From positions 2,976,001 to 3,040,000 of the forward strand of contig NZ_CP133019.1 in NCBI RefSeq assembly GCF_030866805.1: a DNA stretch of 64,000 nucleotides, given 5' to 3'. Shown in pieces: positions 44,631-55,400 of this stretch. How positions within the stretch are numbered: position 1 is the stretch's first letter; each line of letters opens with the position of its first letter. The position numbers and the translations under genes were made by a program. The notes under the pieces were generated by a model. It was not told the origin of the DNA and did no database searches. It worked only from the letters and a program-made list of their open reading frames with translations. Source of the DNA: Microbacterium terrisoli. GTDB taxonomy: Bacteria; Actinomycetota; Actinomycetes; Actinomycetales; Microbacteriaceae.

Positions 44631-45950
44631 TCAGCCTGCGGCTTCGACCTGTTGCTGAGCCGAGGTCAACATCGAGGCGATGTCCGCGTTCGTGACATTC
44701 TTGCCCGTCGCGATCTGCGCGAACAGGTTGCTCAGCCCCTTGCCGATCGTGCTCTCGAAATCGGCCTCGCTGGCCACCTGCGGCAGCGGCTTGGAGTGGT
44801 TCTGATAGGCGTCCATGAACGCCTTCGCCTCAGCGGCGTCGGTGGTGAAGTCCGCCTTGGCCCCCTGCAGCACCGGAAGGACCGAGTAGGGGACGGCCAG
44901 CTCGGACTGCACAGCACTGCTGGTCATGTACTTCACGAACTGCAGCGCCTGCGGCAGATGCTTGGTGTACTTGAACACCGACATGTTGATCCCCGCGGGG
45001 AACGTCGAGATCTGTGCGGCAGCGCCCGCCGGAGCCGGCAGCGCGACCACGCCCCAGTCGCCGACCTTCATCCCATCGGCCTTCAGCGTCGTGTCGGCGT
45101 TGTTCTGGCTGAGGAACATCGCCGCCTTGCCCGATGCGAAGTCGCTCGAGGGCTGCGCGTCACTGTCGTACTGCGCGTTGGAGGGGTTCACGATCTTGTC
45201 GGTCTGCATGAGGGCGAGGTACCGCTGCAGTCCGGCGACGTTCTCGGGCGTGTTGAAGGTCGGCTTGCCGCTGGCGTCATAGAACGCGCCACCGTTCTGG
45301 GCCGCCGTCAAGAAGGCGAAGTGGATGTTCTCGGTGTAGCTGGCCGCCGCGAGGGTCAGCCCCCACTGAGCGCCGTGCGTGAGCTTCTTGCCGTCGGCGA
45401 CGAAATCCTCCCAGGTGGTCGGCGGCTGGAGGCCTGCCTGCTGGAACAGCGCCTTGTTGTAGTAGAGGCCGTAGGCCAGGCCGTACAGCGGAACGGAGGT
45501 GGGGGTCTTGCCGGGCGCCCCGCCGGCATCCAGCGCGGTCTTTACGAAGCGGTCGAGGCCCCCGATCGCGCTGGCGTTCTTCGAGTCGAACGGCACGAAA
45601 GCACCGGTCGATTGGAAGGAGGTGCCCCACGTGTTGCCGATGTTGACGACGTCCGGGCCCTGGCCGCTCGTGACGGCGGTCTGGATCTTGGTCTGCAGAT
45701 CGTTCCATCCGATCACCTGGAGGTCGACCTTGATTCCGGTCTGCTTCGTGAAGTCCTTCAGAATCGGCGTCAGCACCTCTTTGTCGTTCTGCAGGCTGGA
45801 ACCCTGATTGCTGGCCCAGTAGGTGAGGGTCGTGCCGCTGTTGCCGCCGCTGGCGCCGGTACCGCTGGACCCGCCGGAGCATCCTGCCAGCAGCATCGCC
45901 ATCGCTGCTGCGATCGTGGTTGCCGCGACCGCCTTCTTCTTCGCTTCCAC
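44631..45950 (-). CDS. Extracellular carbohydrate-binding lipoprotein (CUT1)
   Basis: This 439-residue receptor is the first gene of the mannoside operon. The GTG at 45950 is chosen because GGAG lies 6 bases upstream and gives a proper signal: KKK, a hydrophobic stretch and the lipobox LLAGC with Cys24. The mature protein is an SBP_bac_1 type, with YWASNQG near the start and repeated Trp and Tyr residues for stacking sugars. A longer reading frame upstream would put 27 non-signal residues first. The ligand is probably a mannose-containing oligosaccharide, judged from the enzymes. Confidence 0.9.
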   Translation of the reverse strand: MEAKKKAVAATTIAAAMAMLLAGCSGGSSGTGASGGNSGTTLTYWASNQGSSLQNDKEVLTPILKDFTKQTGIKVDLQVIGWNDLQTKIQTAVTSGQGPDVVNIGNTWGTSFQSTGAFVPFDSKNASAIGGLDRFVKTALDAGGAPGKTPTSVPLYGLAYGLYYNKALFQQAGLQPPTTWEDFVADGKKLTHGAQWGLTLAAASYTENIHFAFLTAAQNGGAFYDASGKPTFNTPENVAGLQRYLALMQTDKIVNPSNAQYDSDAQPSSDFASGKAAMFLSQNNADTTLKADGMKVGDWGVVALPAPAGAAAQISTFPAGINMSVFKYTKHLPQALQFVKYMTSSAVQSELAVPYSVLPVLQGAKADFTTDAAEAKAFMDAYQNHSKPLPQVASEADFESTIGKGLSNLFAQIATGKNVTNADIASMLTSAQQQVEAAG

Positions 45951-46049
45951 CCCTGACTCCTTCGTCTCGCACGGCCGGCCTGCGGCCGCGACCGCCTCGC
46001 TCCGGTGCCCGGGACGGGCCACCGCTTCCATGAGGAGGATCTGAGCAGT

Positions 46050-46067
46050 ATTCTAACTTAACCGGTT
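46050..46067 (-). promoter_or_regulatory. Promoter and LacI-type operator of the mannoside operon
   Basis: On the minus strand TAGAAT (46055-46050) looks like a -10 box. The palindrome AACCGGTT (46060-46067) lies in the adjacent spacer, where a LacI protein would block polymerase. The same site stands about 95 bases before the divergent GH1 gene, so one operator could control both. Confidence 0.5.
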
Positions 46068-46161
46068 CGGTTGTGTTCCTGAGGATTTGCTTTCAGCACT
46101 CTCTGCGCAGTCGTTTCCCCGTGACACACCGACCGGTGCGACAGAAGGATGGCGAGTCGAC

Positions 46162-47562
46162 ATGTTCCCCGAACGGTTCCTCTTCGGCACGGCGACGGCC
46201 TCGTATCAGATCGAGGGCGCCGTGCACGAGGACGGGCGCGGCCCCTCCATCTGGGACACCTTCAGCCACACACCGGGCAACGTGGCCCACGCCGACACCG
46301 GAGACATCGCCTGCGACCATTACCACCGGCTCGAAGAGGATCTCGACCTGATGGCATCGCTGGGGATGGACGCCTACCGCTTCTCCCTCGCGTGGCCGCG
46401 CATCCAGCCGAGCGGCCGCGCACCGGCCAACCCGGCAGGTCTCGCGTTCTACGACCGTCTCGTCGACGGGCTGCTGGCCCGCGGCATCCACCCCGTCGTC
46501 ACGCTCTATCACTGGGATCTGCCGCAGGCGCTGCAGGATGCCGGGGGCTGGGCGGATCGCGACACCGCGGCGGCATTCGCCGACTATGCCGCTGTCGCAG
46601 GCGAGGCGCTCGGCGATCGTGTTCAGATGTGGACGACGCTGAACGAGCCGTGGTGCTCGGCGTTCCTCGGGCACGGTTCGGGCGTGCACGCCCCCGGCAT
46701 CACCGATCCGGTGACGGCACTGCGCGCTGCGCACCATCTGAACCTCGCACACGGGCTCGCCCTGCAGGCGCTGCGGGCGCGGGTGCGCGCGGACGCGCAG
46801 TTCTCGGTGGCGCTGAACCTGCATGTCGTGCGCCCCGACCGCGCCGATGACGCCGGCGACGTCGACGCCGCGCGGCAGATCGATGCCGTCGGAAATCGCA
46901 TCTTCCTGGATCCGATGCTCGCAGGCGCCTACCCGGACGATCTGCTGGCCGACACGGCGACGGTCACCGACTGGTCGTTCGTGCACGACGGCGACCTGGC
47001 CCGGATCCACCAGCCGCTGGAGGCGATCGGCGTCAACTACTACTCGACCAGCCGCGTGCGCCGCTGGGACGGCGTCGGCAGCAACAACCACTCCGCCGGT
47101 CACAACACGTCGACGGCGTCGCCGTGGCCGGGCGCCGCGTCGGTGCAGTTCCTGCCCCAGCCCGGGCCCTACACCGAGATGGGGTGGAACATCGACCCGA
47201 GCGGCCTGTACGAGCTGCTCATGCGCATGCACCGCGAGCACCCGCAGCAATGGCTCCTGGTCACCGAGAACGGCGCGGCGTTCGCGGATGCGGTGACCAT
47301 GAGCGACGGGCACCCGGTCGTGCACGACCCGGACCGCATCGACTACCTGCGCCGGCACCTCGCGGTGGTGCAGCAGGCTCGCGACGACGGTGCCGATGTC
47401 CGCGGTTATTTCGCCTGGTCGCTGTTGGACAACTTCGAGTGGGCGTACGGGTACGACAAGCGCTTCGGCCTCGTCCGGGTCGACTTCGACACCCTCGCGC
47501 GCACGCCGAAAGACAGCGCGCTCTGGTACTCGCGCCTGGCGCGCTCTCGCACGCTCAGATGA
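46162..47562 (+). CDS. GH1 beta-glycosidase
   Basis: This 466-residue enzyme hydrolyses terminal beta-linked glucose or related sugars in the cytoplasm. [15 protein letters not shown] is the GH1 N-terminal signature, Glu162 in TLNEPW is the acid/base and Glu369 in VTENGA is the nucleophile. The ATG at 46162 is chosen because GH1 proteins begin just before FLFGTATAS. It is divergent from the mannoside operon and probably shares its operator, so beta-mannosidase activity, known within GH1, is worth considering. Its last 8 bases overlap the end of putA. Confidence 0.92.
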   Translation: MFPERFLFGTATASYQIEGAVHEDGRGPSIWDTFSHTPGNVAHADTGDIACDHYHRLEEDLDLMASLGMDAYRFSLAWPRIQPSGRAPANPAGLAFYDRLVDGLLARGIHPVVTLYHWDLPQALQDAGGWADRDTAAAFADYAAVAGEALGDRVQMWTTLNEPWCSAFLGHGSGVHAPGITDPVTALRAAHHLNLAHGLALQALRARVRADAQFSVALNLHVVRPDRADDAGDVDAARQIDAVGNRIFLDPMLAGAYPDDLLADTATVTDWSFVHDGDLARIHQPLEAIGVNYYSTSRVRRWDGVGSNNHSAGHNTSTASPWPGAASVQFLPQPGPYTEMGWNIDPSGLYELLMRMHREHPQQWLLVTENGAAFADAVTMSDGHPVVHDPDRIDYLRRHLAVVQQARDDGADVRGYFAWSLLDNFEWAYGYDKRFGLVRVDFDTLARTPKDSALWYSRLARSRTLR

Positions 47563-50500
47563 TGTCCTGACTCCAGTCGTCGGGGTTGCCGAAGCGATGC
47601 GCGGTGATCGCGATCGCCTGCTCGTGCAGGAACGGCAGCAGCTCGAGACGCCCGGCCGTGGTCACCTCGTTGTCGTAGACGGCGAGGTCGGGGTTGCCGT
47701 GCACCGCCTCGGCGAGCGCCGCATGCAGCCGGGCCATGGAGTCCGGTCGGCCCACGAGCCGCACGCGCGGCGGGGTGGATGTCTCATCCGTGCCGCTTGC
47801 CGCGGCCGCGGCATCCCTCGCCCCCCGCGAGGCGCCGACCCGCTGCATCCACTGCACGTCGGTCTCCACGAACACGGCCACTCCCTGCTCGGACAGCACA
47901 CGACGCACGGCCGTGGGAAGCCCCGAGGCCAGCGACAGCGTGAACGCGCCCCCGGCGCGAACCCCTGCCAGCGCGACGCGCAGCACTTCGTGCAGTGTCG
48001 CATCGGGGGTCGCGCGCACGGCGACCGGCAGAGCGCGATAGCGGAACAGGTTGCGCTCGACGCCCAGGTGCGAGACATCCTTCACCTGGCCGAACTCACG
48101 GTCCCAGGCCACGGCATCCGACAGCGCCGCGCGCCGCAGCCACTCGAAGGCCTCGAAGTCCATCGACGGCTGCGCAGCCTCGATGATCTCGGTGAGCCGG
48201 TTGTCCAGCCCCCGCAGGTGCAGCGTCTTGGACACGGCAGCACCGGTCGAAGAACGCCACGAGCCGAGGCCGATGAGATAGTTCGGACCGCCTGCCTTCG
48301 TGCCGGCGCCCACCGACGACCGCTTCCAGCCGCCGAAGGGCTGGCGCTGCACGATGGCACCGGTGATGCCGCGGTTGACGTACAGGTTGCCGGCCTGGAC
48401 GCCGTCGAGCCAGATCTGCAGGTCCTGCGGGTTCTGCGTGTACAGACCCGCCGTCAGACCGTACGCCACGCCGTTCTGGATGCGGATGGCCTCGGCCAGC
48501 GTGCGCGCATGGACGATGCCCAGCACCGGGCCGAAGAACTCCTCGAGGTGGAACCGCGACCCCGGCTGCACGCCTTCGCGCACACCGGGCGTCCAGAAGC
48601 GTCCCGCCGTCTCGGGGCCGAAGTCCAGCGGCTGCGGTTCCACGAGCCAGCTCTCCCCCTCGGCGAGAGTGGTCAGCGCCCACTGCAGCTTGCCCTGCGG
48701 CTTCTCGATGACCGGGCCCACCTCGGCCAGCGGGTCCGACGGCGGGCCCACGCGCAGCGAGCGCACCGAGTCGATCAGCTGCCGGCGGAAGCGCTCGGAG
48801 CGGGCGACCGGGCCGACGAGGATCGCCAGCGACGCGGCCGAGCACTTCTGCCCGGCGTGCCCGAACGCGCTCTTGACCAGATCGGATGCCGCCAGGTCGA
48901 GGTCTGCGGACGGCATGATGACCATGGCGTTCTTGCCGCTGGTCTCGGCCAGCACCGGCAGGTCGGGGCGCCACGAGCGGAACAGCGCCGCCGTCTCCCA
49001 CGACCCGGTGAGGATCACGCGGTCGACGTCGTCGTGTGTGATCAGCTGCCGTCCGAGATCTCCCTCATCGATGTCGACCAGTGCCAGCACGTCACGGGGA
49101 ACACCGGCCTCCCACAGCGCCTCGCAGATGACGGCCGCGCAGCGCCGGGCCTGCGGCGCCGGCTTGAACACGACACCGGAGCCGGCGGCCAGGGCTGCCA
49201 GCACACCGCCGGTGGGGATCGCGATCGGGAAGTTCCACGGCGGCGTGACGACGGTCACCTGCGACGGCACGAACACGGCCCCGGCGACACTGTCGAGCTC
49301 ACGGGCGCCGGCGGCGTAGTAGTTCGCGAAGTCGACGGCCTCGCTGACCTCGATGTCACCCTCGGAGAAGACCTTGCCGGTCTCGCTGGCGGCCACCTCG
49401 ATGAGTTCGCCCCGGCGCGCCTCCAGCGTGCGCGCGGCGGCCTGCAGGACCACTCCGCGATCGACGGCGGGACGTGCGCCCCACGCGGAGCCGGCGGACC
49501 TGACCCGTGTGACGATCCCATCCAAGACGTCGGCGTCGGTCACCCGGGCCGACGCCAGCGTCGCGTCGCCGGCGATGGAGGTGGAGATGCGCCCCAGGAT
49601 CTCGCGCGCCCACTCACGGTTGACCGGCAGCGCGGGGTCGGAGTCGGGGGTGTTCGCGAATCCGGGCGCGCCCACGGCGCGAGTGCCGGACTCGCGGGGT
49701 GCGAAGTCGGCGGTCTCGGTGAACCGTTCACCGCCGAACACCCGCTGGGATCCGGTGATGCGCAGCGACCCCGTCGTGACCGGCGGCGCGGCCGCGGCAT
49801 CTTCCACCGCGTCTTCGGCGATGGCCGAGACGGCCTCGGTGAGCGACTCGTCCGACACCTCGACTGCATCGCGCAGGCGCCGCGCCGCGGCACGCGCGCC
49901 GATCGCGGCCACCTCGGCGGTGCGGTCCTGTGTGCGCAGCGGCCCGGTGTGCAGCTCGGGGTCTGCCGCACGCTGCATCGAACCGATGAAGCGGTCGCGC
50001 TCGCGGTCGAACAGTGAGACGTCGTCGTGCAGTTCGAACGCCGCCGACAGGAAGTTGTCGGTCGAGGCGTTCTCTTCGAGGCGCCGCACCAGGTAGCTGA
50101 TCGCGACGTCGAACTCCTTGGGCTTGACCACCGGCACGTACAGCAGCACCTGGCCGACCTCGCGCGAGACGGCCTCGACCTGACCCTGCGCCATGCCCAG
50201 GAGCATCTCGAACTCGATGCCCTCGCGCACGCCGCGCTCGCCCGCCAGCAGCCATGCGTAGGCGATGTCGAACAGGTTGTGACCGGCCACTCCCAGCCGT
50301 ACGGCGGCGGTGCGCTCGGGCTGCATGGCGGCATCCAGGCAGCGCAGGTAGTTCGCGTCGGTGTCGAGCTTGCGGTCGTAGGGCGCCTGGTCCCAGCCGT
50401 GCATGACGGCGTCGACGTGCTCCATCGCCAGGTTCGCGCCCTTGACCAGTCGCACCTTGATGGGGGCCCCGCCCGCGTCCACCCGTCGCTGCGCCCAGGC

Positions 50501-51319
50501 GGTGAGTCGGTCCAGAGCCGGCAGCGCGTCGGGCAGGTATGCCTGCAGAACGATACCGGCCTGCATGCCGGCGAGCTGCGGGTCATCGAGGATGCGGGTG
50601 AACACCTCGATCGTGAGGTCGAGGTCGCGGTACTCCTCCATGTCGAGGTTGATGAACGTGCCCGACTGCGCGGCCGTGCGATAGAGCGGATCGAGGCGCT
50701 CGACGACGGTGTCGACGACCTCGTCGTACGCCCACATCGACAGGTGGCTGACGACGGCCGACACCTTCACCGACACGTAGTCCACGTCGGGCCGGTGGAT
50801 CAGCTCGTGCACCCCCTGCAGGCGCCGTGCGGCCTCGGTCTCGCCGAGCACCGCCTCACCGAGCAGGTTGAGGTTCAGTCGGTGCCCGCCGCCGCGGATC
50901 TTCTCCAGCGCGGGGCCGAGCTTGTCGGGCCGGGCGTCGACGATGAGGTGGCCGACCATGCCGCGCAGCACGCGCCGGGCGATCGGCACCACCGGGTAGG
51001 GCAGGATCGGGGCGACAGCGCCGCCCACGCGCACCGCTGCGCGCAGATACCAGGGCAGGAACGACGGCACCAGCGGCGCGACGCGTCGCAGGTTGGATGC
51101 CGCCGCCGCGAGGGATTCGGGACGCATCACGCCGTCGACGAACCCGATCGTGAACGGCAGACCGTTCTCGTCCTGCAGGACACCCGCCAGCTTCTGCGCT
51201 GCGGGGTCGACGTCGGCCGCTGCCGCCTCGTTCACCCAGCGCTGTGCGAGGGCGATCGCCTTGTGGGCGATTTCGGGGGCGTCGGGCCGGGGGGTGAGGG
51301 GCATGGTTGCCTCAGTCAT
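47555..51319 (-). CDS. putA: Bifunctional proline dehydrogenase / glutamate-semialdehyde dehydrogenase
   Basis: This 1254-residue enzyme oxidises proline to glutamate in two steps. The FAD-binding proline dehydrogenase barrel (about 120-470) contains [15 protein letters not shown] near residue 290. The aldehyde dehydrogenase domain (about 600-1060) has the catalytic Cys826 in GHAGQKCSA and the preceding ETSGKNAMV with the conserved Glu. The final 190 residues form a C-terminal domain. There is no N-terminal DNA-binding domain, so it does not act as its own repressor. CAGGAG precedes the ATG at 51319. The divergent LysR gene is the probable activator. Confidence 0.94.
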   Translation of the reverse strand: MTEATMPLTPRPDAPEIAHKAIALAQRWVNEAAAADVDPAAQKLAGVLQDENGLPFTIGFVDGVMRPESLAAAASNLRRVAPLVPSFLPWYLRAAVRVGGAVAPILPYPVVPIARRVLRGMVGHLIVDARPDKLGPALEKIRGGGHRLNLNLLGEAVLGETEAARRLQGVHELIHRPDVDYVSVKVSAVVSHLSMWAYDEVVDTVVERLDPLYRTAAQSGTFINLDMEEYRDLDLTIEVFTRILDDPQLAGMQAGIVLQAYLPDALPALDRLTAWAQRRVDAGGAPIKVRLVKGANLAMEHVDAVMHGWDQAPYDRKLDTDANYLRCLDAAMQPERTAAVRLGVAGHNLFDIAYAWLLAGERGVREGIEFEMLLGMAQGQVEAVSREVGQVLLYVPVVKPKEFDVAISYLVRRLEENASTDNFLSAAFELHDDVSLFDRERDRFIGSMQRAADPELHTGPLRTQDRTAEVAAIGARAAARRLRDAVEVSDESLTEAVSAIAEDAVEDAAAAPPVTTGSLRITGSQRVFGGERFTETADFAPRESGTRAVGAPGFANTPDSDPALPVNREWAREILGRISTSIAGDATLASARVTDADVLDGIVTRVRSAGSAWGARPAVDRGVVLQAAARTLEARRGELIEVAASETGKVFSEGDIEVSEAVDFANYYAAGARELDSVAGAVFVPSQVTVVTPPWNFPIAIPTGGVLAALAAGSGVVFKPAPQARRCAAVICEALWEAGVPRDVLALVDIDEGDLGRQLITHDDVDRVILTGSWETAALFRSWRPDLPVLAETSGKNAMVIMPSADLDLAASDLVKSAFGHAGQKCSAASLAILVGPVARSERFRRQLIDSVRSLRVGPPSDPLAEVGPVIEKPQGKLQWALTTLAEGESWLVEPQPLDFGPETAGRFWTPGVREGVQPGSRFHLEEFFGPVLGIVHARTLAEAIRIQNGVAYGLTAGLYTQNPQDLQIWLDGVQAGNLYVNRGITGAIVQRQPFGGWKRSSVGAGTKAGGPNYLIGLGSWRSSTGAAVSKTLHLRGLDNRLTEIIEAAQPSMDFEAFEWLRRAALSDAVAWDREFGQVKDVSHLGVERNLFRYRALPVAVRATPDATLHEVLRVALAGVRAGGAFTLSLASGLPTAVRRVLSEQGVAVFVETDVQWMQRVGASRGARDAAAAASGTDETSTPPRVRLVGRPDSMARLHAALAEAVHGNPDLAVYDNEVTTAGRLELLPFLHEQAIAITAHRFGNPDDWSQDII

Positions 51320-51392
51320 GTGCACTCCTGTCCGGATGGTTCCAGACTGCACCGCATCGTGGATCACAGTCCAAGGATGCGGCATCCTACTC

Positions 51393-51441
51393 ATTATGAA
51401 AAGCGATCATCTATGATGAATTCCCATCGATACTATCGATG
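51393..51441. promoter_or_regulatory. putA / LysR divergent promoter with two inverted repeats
   Basis: CATAAT on the minus strand (51398-51393) is a good -10 box for putA. Two small inverted repeats follow: ATCAT-CT-ATGAT at 51406-51417 and CATCGAT-ACT-ATCGATG at 51425-51441. They look like LysR binding sites upstream of putA, and the second also overlaps the expected LysR promoter. Confidence 0.5.
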
Positions 51442-51490
51442 ATGAGCGGCAGCCGACGGCGCCGTGACGACGGCCGGAGACGGGGGCGCC

Positions 51491-52369
51491 GTGTTCGAAC
51501 TGCGACGACTGCGCATGCTGCACGAACTCGCGCTGCGCGGCACGCTCGCCGCGGTGGCCGACGCGCTGGCCTACAGCCCGTCGACGATCTCGCAGCAGCT
51601 CGCACTGCTCGAGCGCGAGGCCGGGGTCTCGCTGTTCGAGCCGGATGGGCGCGGAGTGCGGCTGACCGCGCAGGGACGACTGCTGGCCGCCCACGCCGAA
51701 CGCGCGATCGAACTCGACGAGGCCGCGCGCGTGGAGCTCGAGCGGCTGGTGCCCAGCGCGACGCCCGTGCGCGTGGCCGTCATGCAGACGGCAGCACAGG
51801 CGATCCTGGGGCCGGCGCTGTCGCTGCTGGCCGGCAGCGATCCCGACCTGCGCGTCGACGTCGCCGAAGTGCCTCCCGAAGAGGGTCTGTTCGAGTTGTC
51901 GGCGCGCCGCTTCGACCTCGTGGTGGCCGAACAGTACCCCGGCTCGGCGCGCGCGCACCGCGCGGACCTGGACCGCGAGGTGATCGGACACGACCCGATC
52001 CGGCTCGCGCTGCCACCCGACGAGACCATCGCGAGCCTTGCCGACCTGCGCGATCACGCCTGGGTGATGGAGCCGCGGGGCACCGCCGCGCGCAGCTGGG
52101 CCCTCGATCAGTGCCGCGCGGCGGGGTTCGAACCAGACGTGCGGTTCGAGATCGCCGACCTCACGGTGCAGGTCTCGCTGATCGCCGCCGGTCGTGCCGT
52201 GGGATTGCTGCCCGACCTGGTGTGGGGGGATGCCCCGCCCCGGGCGCGCCTGGTCGACCTGCCCCAGGCACCCACCCGCGAGCTGTTCACCGCCGCCCGG
52301 CGGTCGGCGGCCGCACGCCCCGGCATCGTGCACGTGCGCGATGCGCTGCGCCGCGCCTTCCCCGCCTGA
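51491..52369 (+). CDS. LysR-family transcriptional regulator
   Basis: This 292-residue regulator has the LysR winged helix (LRMLHELALRGTLAAVADALAYSPSTISQQLALLE, about 6-40) and the substrate-binding domain. Two GTG starts are open, 51464 and 51491; the second is preferred because the protein then begins FELRRLRM as in its family, with GGAG 11 bases upstream. It is divergent from putA, which it probably activates in response to proline or a metabolite. The effector is inferred from position. Confidence 0.88.
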   Translation: MFELRRLRMLHELALRGTLAAVADALAYSPSTISQQLALLEREAGVSLFEPDGRGVRLTAQGRLLAAHAERAIELDEAARVELERLVPSATPVRVAVMQTAAQAILGPALSLLAGSDPDLRVDVAEVPPEEGLFELSARRFDLVVAEQYPGSARAHRADLDREVIGHDPIRLALPPDETIASLADLRDHAWVMEPRGTAARSWALDQCRAAGFEPDVRFEIADLTVQVSLIAAGRAVGLLPDLVWGDAPPRARLVDLPQAPTRELFTAARRSAAARPGIVHVRDALRRAFPA

Positions 52370-52409
52370 CCTTCGCGCGGCCCGCCGCCCGACCCCGACC
52401 GCGGGTGCG

Positions 52410-55400
52410 CTACATCACCGTCGGCGGCGAGAACACGAGCTGGGCCGCGAAGGTGCCCTGGTTGCGGCTGACGACCTGCGCGCGCCCCGGGGCCGACGGC
52501 ACCGGCTTGACGCGGCCGATGAGGGCGCCTTCTTCGGGGTTGCCGCCGAGCAGGATGCCGGTGACCCCCAGGTCCGTGAACCGCTGGATGATCGGGTCGT
52601 ACGCGGCCCGACTGGCACCGCCCGTGCGTCGGGTCAGGACCACGTGCAGCCCCAGGTCGGACGCCTGCGCCAGCAGCGGCTGCAGCACCGCGATCGGGTT
52701 GCCCTGGCTGGTGGCGACCAGGTCGTAGTCGTCGACGATCACATAGCCCTCTGCTCCCGACCACCAGCTGCGCTGCCGCAGCTGCTCGGGGGTCACGTCG
52801 GGCCCGGGGATGCGGCCGGAGAAGAAGGCCGACAGCTCCGCCATGCCCGACGAGGCCAGCTCATGCGAGGTGAGGTAGGCGCCGAGGTAGGGCTGCGGCA
52901 CTTCTCCCAGCAGCGAACGACGGTAGTCGACGACGAAGATCTTCGCCTCGTTCGCAGCGTGCAGTCGGGTGATCTCCTGCACGATGCCGCGCAGGAACGA
53001 CGACTTGCCGGTGCCGCTGTCGCCGTAGAGGAAGAGGTGCGGCTCTTTGCGCGGGTCGATCCCGAACGGGCTGAGATGGGCCTCTTCGACGCCGAGCAGG
53101 ACCTGACGTGAGAGCGCCGAACCGGCAGGCACCTGTGTGCGCACCTCGTCCAGCGTGATCAGCTGAGGCAGCAGGCGCAGCTTGGGGCCGGCGGGACCGT
53201 GCCAGGCGGCAGCCACCTTGGCGACCATGTCGTCGACACCGTCAGCCAGGTGCGACGGGTCGGCGTCGCCGTCCACGCGCGGCAGGGCACCGAGCATCTG
53301 CAGCTTCTTGCGCGACAGGCCCCGGCCGGGCAGGTTGCGCGGTACGTTCTGGGCCTGCTTGCGGTCGACCTCCGAGTCGCTCGGATCCCCCAGCCGCAGC
53401 TCGATCCGGGTCTGGATCAGGTCCTTCATGCTCGCGCGGATCTCCATCCACCGGTTGGCGGTGATCACGACATGGATGCCGAAGCCGAGGCCCCGCGCCG
53501 CAATGGTCTGCACCCGCGTCTCGAGCGGCTCGTATTCGGCGCGCACCGTCGCCCAACCGTCGACGACCAGGAAGATGTCGCCGTAGCCGTCGTCGACGAC
53601 GCCCTGTGCGCGGCGCTGCCGGTAGGTGTCGATCGAGTCGACGCCGTGATCGCGGAAGTACGCCTCGCGCGCGTCGAGGATCGCCTCCACCTCGGCCACC
53701 GTCCGCCGCACCGACTCCACGTCGGTGCGGGTGGCAACCCCCGCCACGTGCGGGTGCTTCTGCAGTCCGGTGAACGCTCCGCCGCCGAAGTCGAGCACGT
53801 AGAACTGCGTCTCCAGGGGCGATGTGACCAGGGCAAGCGCCGACACGAGCGTGCGGGCCGAGGTCGACTTGCCGCTCAGCGGCGCGCCCACGATCGCGAC
53901 GTGGCCGGCTGCTCCTCCCAGCGACACCGTCAGCTGCTCACGGCGCTGCTCGAGAGGCACGTCGACGATGCCGATCGGAACCGTGAGGGCCCCGGCATCC
54001 CGCCAGCTGCGCGAGATGAGACCCAGCTGCGGGTCCACTGCGAGGTCGGGCATGAGCTGGTCGAGGGTCGCGGGCTCGGCCAGCGGCGGCAGCCACACCT
54101 GGTGGGCCGCCGGTCCCCGCCCTGCCATGCGCTCGACGGCCAGTTCGAACGTGGAGCGCTTCTCGAGGCGCACCGACTCGTGTGCGACGGGAGCCGAAGA
54201 CTCGATCTCGGCGTCGAACTCCTGGGCGGCGGCGGTGAACACGTCGACGTCCACGGCCGAGGCCTGCACATCGTCGGATCCGCTCGAGACGGGTCGGCGG
54301 CTCTTGGGCCTGCCCGACACGTAGGCGGCGCGGAACTGCACCAGACCATCGGTGCCGGCCTTCAGATAGCCGACGCCGGGCTCCTGCGGCAGCGTATAGG
54401 CATCGGGCACGCCCAGGACCGTGCGCGACTCGGCTGCCGAGAAGGTGCGCAGACCCACCCGGTACGACAGGTAAGTGTCCAAGCCGCGCAGCTTGCCCTC
54501 TTCGAGGCGCTGCGATGCCAGCAGCAGGTGCACCGCCAGCGACCGGCCCACGCGACCGATGTTGATGAAGCTGTCGACGAACTCAGGCTTGGCCGCCAGC
54601 AGCTCTGAGAACTCGTCGGCCACGATCAGCAGCGCCGGCAGCGGCTCGAGATCGCTGCGGCCGCCGCGGCGGGCCTTCTCGTAGTCGGTGACGTTGGCGA
54701 AGTTGCCCGCGGCGCGCAGCAGCTCCTGCCGCCGCACCACTTCGCCTTGCAGCGCGTCCTGAAAGCGGTCGACGAGGGCGAGCTCGCTGCCGAGGTTGGT
54801 GATCACGGCCGACACGTGCGGCATCCCGGCCATGCCGGCGAACGTCGCACCACCCTTGAAGTCCACCAGGACGAAGTTCAGCTGCTCGGGCGAGTGCGTC
54901 AGCGCCAGCGCCAGCACGAGCGTGCGCAGCACCTCGGACTTGCCCGACCCGGTGGCACCGATCAGCACGCCGTGCGGGCCCATGCCCTGCTGCGCCGCCT
55001 CTTTCAGATCGAGGATGAGGGGCGCACCGGTGGTGTCCTGTCCGATCGGCACGCGCAGCCGGTCGCGCTCGAGCCGCGGCGCCCACGCCCGGTCGAGGTC
55101 GACGTCGCGCACGTCGGGCAGGCCCAGCAGCTCGACGAGCTCGCGCTGGCCGACGGATGCCTGAGCCGCCCCGCCGGTGGTGACGATCGGCTCGGGGCGC
55201 AGCGCCATGAGCCGGCGCGCCGTGGCCTCGGCTTCGACGACGGTCGCCGCATCCGGCACGAAGATGCGGGCGTCGGCCGACACATCGAGGATCTCGGCCT
55301 CGGCTGCCTGATCTGCCGGCACCGCCAGACGAAGCGTGGCCGGATCGTCCAGCTCACCCCAGCGCGCGGGCAGGTCCAGCACAGTGACACCCTGCACGCC

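Noticed and set aside
47555..51319. PutA acting as its own DNA-binding repressor
   Set aside because: The protein begins directly with the proline dehydrogenase part; no ribbon-helix-helix domain precedes it, and a LysR gene is present next door.
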